A stretch of DNA of 64,000 nt from positions 1,426,001 to 1,490,000 of the forward strand of contig OW818676.1 in assembly GCA_942493235.1 (NCBI GenBank), written 5' to 3'. Position numbers and translations under genes: made by a program. Positions 1 to 9,515 of the stretch are shown here, piece after piece. This stretch comes from ENR-C587 sp942493235 (GTDB lineage Bacteria; Bacteroidota; Ignavibacteria; Kapaibacteriales; UBA2268). Numbering within the stretch: the stretch's first letter is position 1; each line of letters starts with the position of its first letter. The notes beneath the pieces are model-generated. The model was not told the DNA's origin. It searched no databases and saw nothing but the letters and a program-made list of their open reading frames with translations.

Positions 1-19
1 TTAATAATCGTATAAATAA

Positions 20-800
20 TAGTGGAATGTTATAAAGTTTATAATGTTTATAAAGTTTATAAAGTTGAAAGTTCGTAAAGTTATAAAGTTATAAAGTTGA
101 AAGTAAGAATTGGGAAATGGGAAATGGGAAATGGGAATTAGGAATTAGGAAGTTTGGGTAGAGTCGATTTCTTTCTTCCAACAGTGTTAGCTGTTGAATA
201 TTGGTAGAAAAGCCATGTAGCACCTATTCTTCAAATTCCCCTCCAAAAGGAGGGGTGGCATCGCGAAGCGATGACGGGGTGGGTTCTTTCTTCGGAATTG
301 GGAAGTAGGAAATAGGAATTGGATAGTGGCGTTTGGAAAATAGATTCTTCTCTTCCAACAGCGTTAGCTGTTGAACATCGGTAACATGAAATTGGCACTC
401 TCCCTTTCGCCTCCTTACTATGCTCTGCGTAGTAAGGCTGGCCTTCCAACAGCGTTAGCTGTTGAATATTGGTAGAAAAAGCCATGTAGCAACTATTCTT
501 CAAATTCCCCTCTAAAAGGAGGGGTGGCATCGCGAAGCGATAACGGGGTGGGTTCTTTCTTCGGAATTGGGAAGTAGGAAATAGGAATTGGATAGTGGCG
601 TTTGGAAAATAGATTCTTCTCTTCCAACAGCGTTAGCTGTTGAACATCGGTAGAAGAAAAGTTTGGAAAAATTTAGTTCTTTTCCTCCAACAGCGTTAGC
701 TGTTGAAAATTGGTAGAAGAAAAGTGCCACACTCCCTTTCGCCTCCTTACTACGCTCTGCGTTTCAAACAGTGTTAGCTGTTGAATATTGGTAGAAGAAA
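20..800. repeat. Composite repeat island 1
   Basis: No credible gene lies in this stretch. It begins with low-complexity runs of TTATAAAG-like units and a short tandem GGGAAAT array (about 114-150). Six copies of hairpin family A follow at 178-207, 355-384, 446-475, 624-653, 687-716 and 765-794. Each has stem AACAGC/GCTGTT (or a variant), loop GTTA and a tail ending GGTAG or GGTAA. A block of about 190 bp is directly repeated (195-384 and 464-653). It contains two further hairpins, CCCCTCC/GGAGGGG and CATCGC/GCGATG, then a run of GGAAT/GGAAGT units. The hairpin CTTACTA/TAGTAAG occurs near 413-436. Open frames here are products of the repeats. Confidence 0.85.
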
Positions 801-903
801 AGTTGACAGTAGAAATTGAAGCAAATTTTTAGCATTTATTTCAATCAAACTAATCCTATAGGGTTAAAATACAAGCACAGAAGCAAGAAAATTATTTTAA
901 ATA

Positions 904-1701
904 TTAAGAGTGAGATAATTTGTGGATTTTTACAAACTGAGGCTTGAAACGGTTACCCTTAACATCATAGTTCATATAATTAATACCAAAGCAGTATTTG
1001 CTAAGGCTGGAGCGTACAATTTTATTTTCACTTACTAATTCGGTAAATTTTGTTTTGTAATTAATACGAGGAGTTTTAGACTCTGCAATTACTATATTTT
1101 CTAATTTTCGGATATTGTCTTGAGCTTCAAATTTCAGATTAATATCAAAGGTAAGTTTTTCGTTCTGAGTTTTATTCAATAGAGTAATTCTATTATATGT
1201 AACTCTAAGTTTATTTAGTAAGTCGGCAGAGTTCATATTCAGTTTTTCTTCAATTAACTTCTCGGCACCACCATTAATAGGATATTCTATACTATTTTTT
1301 TTCAGTCTTTCTTTGATAGTTTTATTTCTATTATCCTTCTTTTTCATTTCAAAATAAATTGTATCAGTTTCGACATATTTTCTGTAGCGTACTTTATATC
1401 TGTTTAATTTACCGTTATGGTGCTCGTTATAAAATTTAAAATCTTCGGTATCAAAATAATAATTATCATAGCAAAATACTTTAGTAGATTCAATATCCAG
1501 AATTGAATAATCATCAGATAGCTGAGGTAATAATCTGAAAAGTTGCTCTATAGTAAGAATGTATTTCTTATCAAATCGATTGATTAGGTTACGATTTTCT
1601 AAATCTTTAAGGCTAATTGTAGAGAAGTCGGCAAATGTATGCTTAGGGAAAATTATATCCTGACTAATATTATCATTTATATTCATTCCGGAAGCGTCCA
1701 T
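904..1701 (-). CDS. VTC-domain (polyphosphate polymerase-like) protein
   Basis: This 265-residue cytosolic protein matches the VTC domain, a tunnel-fold (CYTH-like) catalytic module that makes polyphosphate from ATP in eukaryotic Vtc4. Visible family landmarks in order are RFDKKYIL near residue 42, YFDTEDFKFYNEHH, the basic strand KLNRYKVRYRKY, FEMKKKDNRNKT, LRVTYNRITL, LTFDINL, IAESKT and the terminal SKYCFGI. The alternating basic and acidic strand residues expected to line the tunnel are present. No membrane segment is seen, unlike fungal VTC proteins. The gene is 87 bp downstream of the GapN-like gene on the same strand. Bacterial VTC proteins often accompany CotH or membrane partners; none is adjacent here. 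Family assignment is good; the polymerase activity is inferred. Confidence 0.85.
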   Translation of the reverse strand: MDASGMNINDNISQDIIFPKHTFADFSTISLKDLENRNLINRFDKKYILTIEQLFRLLPQLSDDYSILDIESTKVFCYDNYYFDTEDFKFYNEHHNGKLNRYKVRYRKYVETDTIYFEMKKKDNRNKTIKERLKKNSIEYPINGGAEKLIEEKLNMNSADLLNKLRVTYNRITLLNKTQNEKLTFDINLKFEAQDNIRKLENIVIAESKTPRINYKTKFTELVSENKIVRSSLSKYCFGINYMNYDVKGNRFKPQFVKIHKLSHS

Positions 1702-1788
1702 CTTTAAGTTGATTTTCTATATTGAAAAAAAGTAAATTTAATAAATATTTCACACATTTCCAAGTAAATTAAATATACCAAATAAAAT

Positions 1789-3342
1789 TTACGAGTTAAA
1801 CACTGACCATTCGTTTAAAGAATTTGATTTTCCTGCTACTACAGTAGGAGCAGAAAATTCATTAAGAGTGTCAATAATAGATAAAGCACCGATTCCGGAA
1901 TTCTTTTTCCCTGTAAAAGGAAATATATCCGGTCCGCGTTGACATTTACAATTAATATTGATTCTGCCGGCAAAGTATTTCAAATTATTAGCTACCTGTG
2001 AGAGCTCTTCTTTATCTGTTCCAAAGACACTAATCTGCTGCCCAAACTCACTATTATTTACATATTCATAGACAGTTTCGATGTCGGAATATTGCACTAA
2101 TGGGATAATCGGTCCGAACTGCTCTTCATTGTATATTTGCATATTGGGAGTTATATTGCCAAGTATTGTCGGATAGAAAATGCTATGGTCTGTACGACCT
2201 CCGTTAGAGTTTAAGCATTCAGCCCCTTTAGAAATAGCATCTTTAAATAGAGATTTTAAATACATCACTCTATTTGGGTCAAAAACAGGTGTAATTCTAA
2301 CGCCTTCGTCCCAAGGCATTCCAATGATTGTTTTTTCAATTATTGAAACTAATAAATCCGTAAATTCTTTGTAAATATCTTTATGAACAAAAACGATTTT
2401 TATTGCCGCACATCGCTGACCATTAAATGCTAAAGCTCCGAGCAGCACTTCTCTGACTGTTTCTTCCATATTAATTTTACTTAGTATAATTGCAGGATTT
2501 TTTGCTTCTAATCCGAGCAACAATTTCAATTTATATGGTCTGGGATGAGCATAGAGCAAAGGCTCGGAAAACATAGAGCTACCCATATATGCAAGCATAT
2601 CAGGAATACCGGTAAGCATAATCGGCTTAATAGTTTCTTCGTTTTTGCCCCTGACTACATTGACCACTCCCGCGGGGAATGCAGCAGCGAGCGGTTCTAA
2701 AATAAAGCTGTGAAGTAAAGCACCATATCGCGGTATTTTAATAATCACACTGTTGCCCATCAGTAGTGCCGGTATTGCCAAGGAATATGTCTCGTAAAGC
2801 GGATAATTACTCGGACCCATTGTAATCACAGTTCCCACCGGTGTCCGGTGGACAATACCGGAAAAACCGTTTGAACGCTTTAATTCTTTTACATTGTCAA
2901 TATTTTTAATTGCATTAGCGGTAGTATTAATATATTCAACTGTGCGATCAAATTCATTAGTCGATTCTGAAATCGACTTACAATTCTCCCACATTAATAA
3001 TTTTATTATTATGTCTCTATTTTTTTCTAATTCATTGACAAAAATATTGATAGCAGAAATTCTGTAAGCTAATGATTTGTTTTTCCACGCTATGGATTTA
3101 AAAGAATCAAGTGTACATTCAAGTGCGGCAAGTGAATATTTATCATTCATCAGATAGTTTTTACCTATCTTATACTTGGTTAGCTCATCTCCGTTTTTAA
3201 TATAGATAGGAGAATAAACATCTTCGCTATAAGAATCTAATTTAATAATTTTCCCATTTATTAATGTAGAGTCTGCAATTATCTCGGAATCTAATTTTGC
3301 GAAGTCCGGAATATTATTTTTATCCGGGAAAACTGTTTGCAT
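1789..3342 (-). CDS. NADP-dependent non-phosphorylating glyceraldehyde-3-phosphate dehydrogenase (GapN-like)
   Basis: This 517-residue aldehyde dehydrogenase superfamily enzyme most resembles GapN, which oxidises glyceraldehyde-3-phosphate directly to 3-phosphoglycerate and yields NADPH. The catalytic cysteine lies in GQRCAA (Cys311) and the general-base glutamate in LGLEAKNP (Glu279). The nucleotide-binding segment MGPSNYP and the ALDH motif EEQFGPIIPL are present. The C-terminal INCKCQRGPDIFPFTGKK closely follows the GapN signature (IN-K--RGPD-FPF-G-KDSG) rather than that of generic betaine or succinate-semialdehyde dehydrogenases. The length fits GapN with a short N-terminal extension. A terminator separates it from the upstream rpsR. 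The substrate is inferred from family resemblance. Confidence 0.82.
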   Translation of the reverse strand: MQTVFPDKNNIPDFAKLDSEIIADSTLINGKIIKLDSYSEDVYSPIYIKNGDELTKYKIGKNYLMNDKYSLAALECTLDSFKSIAWKNKSLAYRISAINIFVNELEKNRDIIIKLLMWENCKSISESTNEFDRTVEYINTTANAIKNIDNVKELKRSNGFSGIVHRTPVGTVITMGPSNYPLYETYSLAIPALLMGNSVIIKIPRYGALLHSFILEPLAAAFPAGVVNVVRGKNEETIKPIMLTGIPDMLAYMGSSMFSEPLLYAHPRPYKLKLLLGLEAKNPAIILSKINMEETVREVLLGALAFNGQRCAAIKIVFVHKDIYKEFTDLLVSIIEKTIIGMPWDEGVRITPVFDPNRVMYLKSLFKDAISKGAECLNSNGGRTDHSIFYPTILGNITPNMQIYNEEQFGPIIPLVQYSDIETVYEYVNNSEFGQQISVFGTDKEELSQVANNLKYFAGRININCKCQRGPDIFPFTGKKNSGIGALSIIDTLNEFSAPTVVAGKSNSLNEWSVFNS

Positions 3343-3378
3343 TAGCTAAAACTTTCTTTAAATCAACAAATCTAAATT

Positions 3379-3415
3379 AAAAAAGCCCGCCTAACAGAGG
3401 TAGGGAGCTTTTTTT
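3379..3415 (-). terminator. Rho-independent terminator after rpsR
   Basis: Read on the minus strand, a stem formed by AAAAAGC/GCTTTTTT with an inner CCTA/TAGG is followed by a T-run. It lies just downstream of the rpsR stop and ahead of the GapN-like start, so it probably ends the ribosomal-protein transcript. Confidence 0.75.
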
Positions 3416-3441
3416 ACTATTTTATAAAGACATAAAGCAGA

Positions 3442-3711
3442 TTATGTAATATCTTGAGCTACAAATGGAACTAATGCCAAATGGCGTGAATATTTGATAG
3501 CTTTTGCTATTTGTCTTTGTTGATACGCATTTACGCCAGTAATTCTTCTTGGTAAAATTTTACCTTGGTCATTAGTAAATCTGCTTAAAAATTTTGGATT
3601 TAAGTAATCAATTACTTTAGAATCTTTTAGCGGATTTGTTTTTTTTCTGACCGTCTTTTTATTCGGACGAAAAGTCGAATTATTCTGCATTGGATGAATA
3701 GCGTTATTCAT
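3442..3711 (-). CDS. rpsR: 30S ribosomal protein bS18
   Basis: This 89-residue protein carries the bS18 core, including DYLNPKFLSRF, the ILPRRITGVNAYQQR segment and KAIKYSRHLALVPF. bS18 pairs with bS6 on the small-subunit platform. The basic N-terminus (PNKKTVRKK) is typical. Its ATG overlaps the rpmE stop by one base (TAATG), so the two are translationally coupled. In many genomes rpsR sits with rpsF and rplI; here it instead follows rpmE and a DUF4295 gene. A terminator follows. Confidence 0.97.
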   Translation of the reverse strand: MNNAIHPMQNNSTFRPNKKTVRKKTNPLKDSKVIDYLNPKFLSRFTNDQGKILPRRITGVNAYQQRQIAKAIKYSRHLALVPFVAQDIT

Positions 3712-3947
3712 TATTTACTACTCCTTGTTTCTCTAATGTTTTTGGATCTTTCGAAACGTTTATTAAAACGCTCAACACGTCCTGCAGTATCGACAAGAAC
3801 TTGTTTGCCGGTAAAGAACGGGTGGGACTTTGAGTCAATGTCAAGCACCATTCTGTCGTTTTTGTAGCAGGAGCGAGTTTGAAATGTAGTCTTGTCTGTC
3901 ATTACTACATCAATCACATGATAATATGGATGAATACCCTTTTTCAT
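3711..3947 (-). CDS. rpmE: 50S ribosomal protein bL31, zinc-free form
   Basis: This 78-residue bL31 starts MKKGIHPYYHVIDVVM and contains SHPFFTGKQVLVDTAGRVERF. Zinc-binding bL31 has a CxxC near residue 16 and a CxxC before HPF. Here both positions lack the cysteine pairs (DVVMTDKTTF and IDSKSHPFF), so this is a C-minus form that should not bind zinc. The single Cys28 lies outside those motifs. It is coupled to rpsR by a one-base overlap and preceded by the DUF4295 gene 8 bp away. Confidence 0.95.
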   Translation of the reverse strand: MKKGIHPYYHVIDVVMTDKTTFQTRSCYKNDRMVLDIDSKSHPFFTGKQVLVDTAGRVERFNKRFERSKNIRETRSSK

Positions 3948-3955
3948 AACTGCCC

Positions 3956-4132
3956 TTATTTTGTGAAATCCATTTTGTCTAATTCTGCAATGTCCTTAAC
4001 GGCTACGAATGTTTCCAAAAAACGCAATGAGCCGGTCTTTGAAGAACGAACGCCTTTAACGATTTTAACATAAGTTTTATCGTCGCCTTTTTTCTTCTTC
4101 AGTTTATCGCCGAATGTTTGTTGTTTTGCCAT
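3956..4132 (-). CDS. DUF4295-like small ribosomal-cluster protein
   Basis: This basic 58-residue protein begins MAKQQTFGDKLKKKK and contains TYVKIVKGVRSSKTGSLRF, which matches the small DUF4295 proteins encoded beside ribosomal-protein genes in Bacteroidota. Their function is not established; a ribosome-associated role is inferred from location and charge. An in-frame start 21 bp upstream (4153) would add seven residues. I prefer 4132 because MAK is the usual family N-terminus. It is the first gene of the DUF4295-rpmE-rpsR cluster. Confidence 0.78.
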   Translation of the reverse strand: MAKQQTFGDKLKKKKGDDKTYVKIVKGVRSSKTGSLRFLETFVAVKDIAELDKMDFTK

Positions 4133-4240
4133 TTCTATCTCATTAAAATTCACTGAAATATTTAAGAACTACAAATATAATGTAAATCCTAATAATTTCA
4201 AAATTTTTTTTTTATAAATTATTGATTGTGGAAAACTTTC

Positions 4241-6412
4241 TTAAATTCCTATTCTATGTATATATTTTAAAATTACAGAAGTATTAGCCCAAGACATAGT
4301 AGAATTGGCTGTAGATACAATTTGATTGACTACAAAATACAAATCGCTGCCTACTATCGGTATCCAATTAATTCTAAAATTTATTATCAATCTGTCGTAT
4401 ATATTTGTCCATTGAGTATATAATGATGAGTATAATTTCGGATTAAACGAATACTCTAACCTTAGACCGAACCTGTTAGTTTGAAATTCATTTAACAACA
4501 AATCAACATAGCTTTTTTTAAAGTCAGAAATTACTACGAAGTTTTTGCTAACCGAGCAAGTCATATTTGCTGAGAAATCTGTTGAAGTACCGTCATAGAA
4601 ACCGCCGTAAGCAAGGGACAATCCGAAAGATATTTCTCTGCCTTCAAAAGAAAGAAAGTTAAAACTATAGCGGTTATTTTCATATTTCCCCGGCTGAACA
4701 AATTTCCCGAATACCAAGTATTGCTTTTCAGTCAAATACTCATACTGCCGACTATAATTCAAACCAAAGTATTCTCCGCTTTTGGTAATTATCGCAAAAG
4801 GCTGAACCGATATACTTGAAGATTCCAATACGTTAGTTACAGAATTCCAATATTGAGACAATTCCAAGGGTACAAATACGAACTGATGAATGCCTTCTAT
4901 GCCTGGTCTGGGTCTGTATTTACTTTGAAAATAAAATCTTTTGTAATTTTCGCGAGGCAAAAAGCCTAATCCGGGACGGAAATTTCCTTGCAATTCCGAA
5001 AAATTCACATCAATATATACTAAATCATTTGGTAGGGTTGCCCAGATCGAATATGCTGTACTTGAATTGTCGCTAATGTTTTTATCTTTGGATTGTGCAA
5101 TTGATGCACCTAAATATAACTTATTATCCCCAAGGAATTTCGCTGTATTATACTTAACATCACAACCGTATAAATAATTAAATGAAGTATCGTTTGACAT
5201 ATAAGTACCTATTGCTCCGATAGAAATATTCGGAGAAATCTCCTGCTTAATACGAATTAGATTATGAGACTCTGTCGGCACCGAATCTTTGGAATTTGTC
5301 CAAATAGAAAGTAATCCTATATTCGTGTTGCCCTGCTTACCAAGTAGTCTTACCCCGCCGATTATCGGGATTTCTTGCTCATCATATATACCGATTTTCC
5401 TTGAATAGAAACAAGAAGCATTCCCCGGAAATGTAAATTTAAAGAAGTCTGCCCCTTCTAAAAAAAATTCTCGCTTTTCAGTATAATTTGTTTCGAATCT
5501 TGTAAGATTAACCTGTACCTCGTCGCTCTCGACTTGAGCAAAATCCGTATTTAACGTGATATTAAATTTTAAAGTAGGGGTAATCAAATAATTAATATCT
5601 CCACCGATTTTCGTAATCGGGTCAAATGGTTTATCTTTTAGATATTGCCCACCTAATTTAACAAACGGCTTTAGCTCTATACTCTCTCTGCCTTTAATTT
5701 CTTTTAATCCCAGCAGGGTTCCGGCTTGCGACACATGTTCAAAATCATAGTTTCGGCTCCAGCCCTGCCAGAAAACTTGCTCTTGCTTACGCCGAATGTT
5801 TCTTTCGAGATTAATTCCCCATTCCTGCACCATAAGGTCAGGAAATTTAAGTGTACTGAAGGGAATCCCAATTTCAGCAAACCACCCTCTGCTATCAATA
5901 ACAGTGGCTGCATCCCATACCCCGTTCCAGTCGCGATTAGAGACAGTGCCGTCATTAGAAACCAAAAGATCAGACCTTGCTCCGTTCGGATTAATAACAA
6001 ATATATAGCCATTGGAGTTGTCATTATATGTATCAAATGCAATTTCAAAATTATCATCATACCAATATGGAAAATCTCGTTTAAAATATTTAGCGGTGAT
6101 TTTATTAGGCTCTGAATCATAGCACCAAATACCGATGTAAATAAAATTTGAATCATAAATTATAGCAGCCTCGGTTCTTTCGGTTACCGGCAACCCATTA
6201 TTTAACTCGCGTTGAGTAAAGTTAGTAATTATCTGTGCTTTTCCCCAAATTTCTTCATCTAATAATCCGTCAATTTTAATCACTTTATCGGTTTTTGCTG
6301 CATTTATTGTGTTCGGAAATGATACTTGACCCCTTGCTTGGATAAATAATGCAAAAAATACTAAGATATTAGTAATAAAATTGCATAAAAGTATATGTTT
6401 TACTTTGCTCAT
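4241..6412 (-). CDS. DUF5916 outer-membrane protein with N-terminal CBM9-like domain
   Basis: This 723-residue exported protein has a signal peptide (roughly residues 1-28, ending ARG-Q). A CBM9-like beta-sandwich follows at about residues 40-235, with IDGLLDEEIWGKA, YIGIWCYDSEP, DDNFEIAFDTYND and WFAEIGIPFSTLKF. The remaining 480 residues, starting near RNIRRKQEQVFWQGW, show alternating aromatic strands typical of a transmembrane barrel. This is the standard layout of DUF5916 proteins in Bacteroidota, whose substrate is unknown. It ends in a beta-strand rather than a sorting domain. It is monocistronic by spacing, divergent from the 6527 operon with a 114-bp intergenic region. Confidence 0.85.
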   Translation of the reverse strand: MSKVKHILLCNFITNILVFFALFIQARGQVSFPNTINAAKTDKVIKIDGLLDEEIWGKAQIITNFTQRELNNGLPVTERTEAAIIYDSNFIYIGIWCYDSEPNKITAKYFKRDFPYWYDDNFEIAFDTYNDNSNGYIFVINPNGARSDLLVSNDGTVSNRDWNGVWDAATVIDSRGWFAEIGIPFSTLKFPDLMVQEWGINLERNIRRKQEQVFWQGWSRNYDFEHVSQAGTLLGLKEIKGRESIELKPFVKLGGQYLKDKPFDPITKIGGDINYLITPTLKFNITLNTDFAQVESDEVQVNLTRFETNYTEKREFFLEGADFFKFTFPGNASCFYSRKIGIYDEQEIPIIGGVRLLGKQGNTNIGLLSIWTNSKDSVPTESHNLIRIKQEISPNISIGAIGTYMSNDTSFNYLYGCDVKYNTAKFLGDNKLYLGASIAQSKDKNISDNSSTAYSIWATLPNDLVYIDVNFSELQGNFRPGLGFLPRENYKRFYFQSKYRPRPGIEGIHQFVFVPLELSQYWNSVTNVLESSSISVQPFAIITKSGEYFGLNYSRQYEYLTEKQYLVFGKFVQPGKYENNRYSFNFLSFEGREISFGLSLAYGGFYDGTSTDFSANMTCSVSKNFVVISDFKKSYVDLLLNEFQTNRFGLRLEYSFNPKLYSSLYTQWTNIYDRLIINFRINWIPIVGSDLYFVVNQIVSTANSTMSWANTSVILKYIHRIGI

Positions 6413-6526
6413 ATTTGCAAATTTTGTATATTTATGGATATAAAAGTGTAAAATTACAAATATAATCTTTTTTTAAGGATAATTTGTAATAATTTAGAGT
6501 TTAATATTATTAGAAATAACAATAAA

Positions 6527-6847
6527 ATGTCAGAACAATCCGACTTAACAAATAGAACAGAAGAATTAATTGAATTAATTCAGGAGAAGCTGTTCGGTTC
6601 CGGTTATGAAGATTTTCGAACTAATCGAAAGTTAAAAATTGAGATAAGCGGATTATTGCAGGATTTACTCGAGCTATTTAGGCTTAATTCGGAATATTTC
6701 ACAACTACTTATTCAAATTTCAATTGGGATAATGTAAATAGTTTTTATTCTGAATTTCAAGTGAATGCTAACGGCATAAGTGAAGATGCTTTATGGAAAT
6801 TCTGCAAAGTAAATTTAAGAGCATTATTAAAGCAAATAAAAGTATAA
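6527..6847 (+). CDS. Hypothetical small cytosolic protein
   Basis: I do not recognise this 106-residue protein. It is acidic and looks helical (LTNRTEELIELIQEKLFGSGYEDF, then GLLQDLLELFRLNSEYF), with no membrane segment or signal peptide. It heads a run of four plus-strand genes with gaps of 12, 26 and 20 bp, ending in a kinase and a sigma-54 activator. That suggests a role in or around the same regulatory pathway. Confidence is in the coding call, not in a function. Confidence 0.7.
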   Translation: MSEQSDLTNRTEELIELIQEKLFGSGYEDFRTNRKLKIEISGLLQDLLELFRLNSEYFTTTYSNFNWDNVNSFYSEFQVNANGISEDALWKFCKVNLRALLKQIKV

Positions 6848-6859
6848 CTGAAAGATTCG

Positions 6860-8182
6860 ATGGCAGATAAAGTAATAAATAACACCATTCGTGATGCAGA
6901 CACTTGGATAGAGCGTGGCGACCACGCAATTAAATCCGAGAAATGGGAAGACGCTGCCGAATGCTACCGCCGAGCAATTGAAATCAATCCTAGGCATGCA
7001 TTCGCCTATTTTAAAAGAGGTAATGTATATTTGGGATTAGAGAAATATATCGAAGCTTTGGTTGATTTTAATAATGCAATTGTGCTTAATCCGAATTTCT
7101 CTTTTGCATATTTCAAGAGAGGATTAGTCAATACCGAGCTTAGATTTTTTAAAAAGTCCATTGACGATTATACTAAAGCCATAGAGCTCAATCCTGATTT
7201 TGTATTTGCCTATTATCGCAGAGGCTATTCTTACTATGTAGTCAGAAAATATGATAAAGCTATCGAAGATTTTACCAAAGCATTATCTTATAATCCGTCT
7301 TATGTGCTTGCACTATTTTACAGAGCAAATTCATATTTCGAAAAACGCGAATTAGAGCCTGCAATTGAAGACTATTCTATTGTAATTCAATTAGACAATC
7401 AGCATGAAAAGGCATTTTTATCGCGTGGCATTGCTTTAGGTACTTTAGGTAAATATAATGATGCAATTAAGGATTATTCAGCCGCAATCGCCTTAAATGC
7501 TAATTGTTTAATGGCTTATAACTATAGAGGGTTGATTTATAGCAAACAAAAGCACTATGAAAGTGCGATTAGGGATTTTGAGAAAGTAATCGAATTTGAG
7601 CCGAATTCTCCCGATGCTCATAACAATTTGGGTATTGCTCATTTTGCCATAAAAGATTTTGAGAATTCTGTACGCTGTTATGATAGAGCTATTAATCTGA
7701 CTCCGGGTTCTTTTAATTTATATTATAATCGAGCCAATGCTTATTTTAATCAAAAAAAATATATTGAAGCTATAATTGACTATGACAGAGTATTAGAATT
7801 AAAGCCGGATTTCGGACAGGCATATTTTGGTAGAGCAAACTGTAATTCTTACTTAGAGCAATTCAAAGATGCTTTTAAAGATTACACTAAAGCTCTTACT
7901 ATTAATCCTAAGTTTGTTCAAGCTTATCTCGGCAGAGCAAATGTATATATGAAAATGAAGTATTTCAAAAAGGCTTTAGAAGATTTTACTCTTGCCATAG
8001 AAATAAATCCTGAATTTGCTCAAGCATACTTAAACAGAGGAATTGCTTTCCGCTCTGACGGGAAAATCGAAGATGCAGTCAATGATTTTAATGATTTTCT
8101 CCGATTGCATCCTCATAAAGATTCTACAAGTAATCAAATTAGAAATTGGATTAAAAAAGTAGGGCATAATCCTACTTATTAA
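6860..8182 (+). CDS. TPR-repeat protein (12 repeats)
   Basis: This 440-residue soluble protein consists almost wholly of twelve tetratricopeptide repeats of 34 residues. Each shows the AYxxRGxxY, Ax-DYxKAIELNP pattern, running from about residue 14 to 425. There is no signal peptide or membrane helix, so a cytosolic protein-binding scaffold is likely. It lies 12 bp downstream of the small hypothetical gene and 26 bp upstream of a histidine kinase, so it is probably co-transcribed with a two-component system. TPR arrays bind partners rather than catalyse; the partner is unknown, and the flanking small protein or the kinase are natural candidates. Confidence 0.92.
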   Translation: MADKVINNTIRDADTWIERGDHAIKSEKWEDAAECYRRAIEINPRHAFAYFKRGNVYLGLEKYIEALVDFNNAIVLNPNFSFAYFKRGLVNTELRFFKKSIDDYTKAIELNPDFVFAYYRRGYSYYVVRKYDKAIEDFTKALSYNPSYVLALFYRANSYFEKRELEPAIEDYSIVIQLDNQHEKAFLSRGIALGTLGKYNDAIKDYSAAIALNANCLMAYNYRGLIYSKQKHYESAIRDFEKVIEFEPNSPDAHNNLGIAHFAIKDFENSVRCYDRAINLTPGSFNLYYNRANAYFNQKKYIEAIIDYDRVLELKPDFGQAYFGRANCNSYLEQFKDAFKDYTKALTINPKFVQAYLGRANVYMKMKYFKKALEDFTLAIEINPEFAQAYLNRGIAFRSDGKIEDAVNDFNDFLRLHPHKDSTSNQIRNWIKKVGHNPTY

Positions 8183-8208
8183 AATATTAAAAATAAACGA
8201 AAATCAAA

Positions 8209-9495
8209 ATGAACAGTCTTGTTAATAAACTAAAACAAATCGGTATAGACAATAATCAGTTTAATTCGGAAATAACGAGCAATAGTATTGATATAAATAT
8301 TTTTGAACAAATAATCGATTCAATAATTGAAAATCAAAATTCAAAGTTTTTACAATGCCATGATATTTTTGATAAAATTCTGAATAATATCAATGAGTCT
8401 ATTGTAATCACTGATAATAGTAAAATACTATTCGCAAATAATTCTGTTAGAGAAAAATTACATTTACCCAAATCAGGACAGATTTCCTTTGATGATTTCT
8501 CACTTAAAGTTTGCCAGGAAGACCGGCAATCAATTATATCAGCTATTGAGAATATCCAAAACAATATCACTATCAAAGAAAAAATCAAAATACGTATTTC
8601 GCCCGATACTAAAAAGCAATTATGGATAGAAATGATTTTTTCTCCTATTGAATATAGAAATAAAGCTGCTATACAAGTGATTATAGAGAATATTTCTGAC
8701 AAAGTTCAAACATCTATTCAGAAAGAAATTATTTCTAATATGATGTTAGATGCAGAGAAAAAAAGATTCGAAACCGAGAAAATGATAGAGAGAAGTGCTA
8801 AAATTGCTTCTGTAGGAGTGATTGCCTCAGGTATTACCCATGAAATCAACCAGCCGCTTAATGCTATCAAAGTAGGCTCTGACGGATTACTAATTTGGAA
8901 TATGCAGCATCCGGGAGTATTTCCGGAGAAAATCATGAAAGTGGTTAATGCAATTTCAATATCTGCCGGTAAAATAGATAATATTATAAAACATCTGCGT
9001 TCCTATTGGCTTGATGATAACGATATGGAATCCTCTCCTGTAGATGTAAATAAAGTAGTAAATAATGCTGTACTGCTTCTTGGGCAAAAATTAAATTCTC
9101 ACGATATAGAATTGATTGTCGATTTAGATGACTCAGCTCCGATTATCTCCGCAAATGCGGTAGATACCGAGCTTATTATAAATAATTTAATAATGAATTC
9201 TATAAATAATTTTGACAAAATAGAGAATAAAATCGATAAATATATTAGAATTGAAACTATTAATGAGAATAACAATGTAATTATCAGACTATCGGACAAC
9301 GGTACTGATTCAACAGGTATTACCGAAGAATTATTATTCGAACCATATTTATATAATGACCTTCGGAATACATCATTCGGCATCGAGCTGGCAATTGTAA
9401 AGTTATTTATAGCCAGGTTTAATGCAAAAATAGCTGTGGCGGCTAATTCAGACAATGGAACTACGTTTTCATTGAAATTTAAAAAGAAGTGTTAA
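8209..9495 (+). CDS. Soluble PAS-domain sensor histidine kinase (NtrB-like)
   Basis: This 428-residue kinase lacks transmembrane helices. A PAS domain spans about residues 55-165 (DIFDKILNNINESIVITD through IQVIIENISDKVQ). The phosphoacceptor helix follows with SVGVIASGITHEINQPLNAI, a typical HisKA H-box in which the His after GIT is modified. The ATPase domain occupies the last 130 residues (N-box NNLIMNSINNF, then IRLSDNGTD and a GIELAIVK segment). The glycine-rich lid is weaker than usual. It is followed after 20 bp by an NtrC-type regulator, so the pair probably forms one phosphorelay acting at sigma-54 promoters. The signal sensed is unknown and must be cytosolic. Confidence 0.9.
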   Translation: MNSLVNKLKQIGIDNNQFNSEITSNSIDINIFEQIIDSIIENQNSKFLQCHDIFDKILNNINESIVITDNSKILFANNSVREKLHLPKSGQISFDDFSLKVCQEDRQSIISAIENIQNNITIKEKIKIRISPDTKKQLWIEMIFSPIEYRNKAAIQVIIENISDKVQTSIQKEIISNMMLDAEKKRFETEKMIERSAKIASVGVIASGITHEINQPLNAIKVGSDGLLIWNMQHPGVFPEKIMKVVNAISISAGKIDNIIKHLRSYWLDDNDMESSPVDVNKVVNNAVLLLGQKLNSHDIELIVDLDDSAPIISANAVDTELIINNLIMNSINNFDKIENKIDKYIRIETINENNNVIIRLSDNGTDSTGITEELLFEPYLYNDLRNTSFGIELAIVKLFIARFNAKIAVAANSDNGTTFSLKFKKKC

Positions 9496-9515
9496 ATTAC
9501 TAATGGGTGTTAGAA

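Noticed and set aside
231..730. Two open frames of 99 and 72 codons on the minus strand in repeat island 1
   Set aside because: Both are made of the repeated hairpin blocks and share identical stretches with a frame at 17749; no start signal, no protein family.
178..800. Spaced hairpin copies as a CRISPR array
   Set aside because: Spacing is irregular, intervening sequences are themselves repeated, units are palindromic with a tail, and no cas gene is present.
5704..6156. Long frames of 150 and 129 codons inside the DUF5916 gene
   Set aside because: Shadows of the well-supported gene on the same region; no family features.
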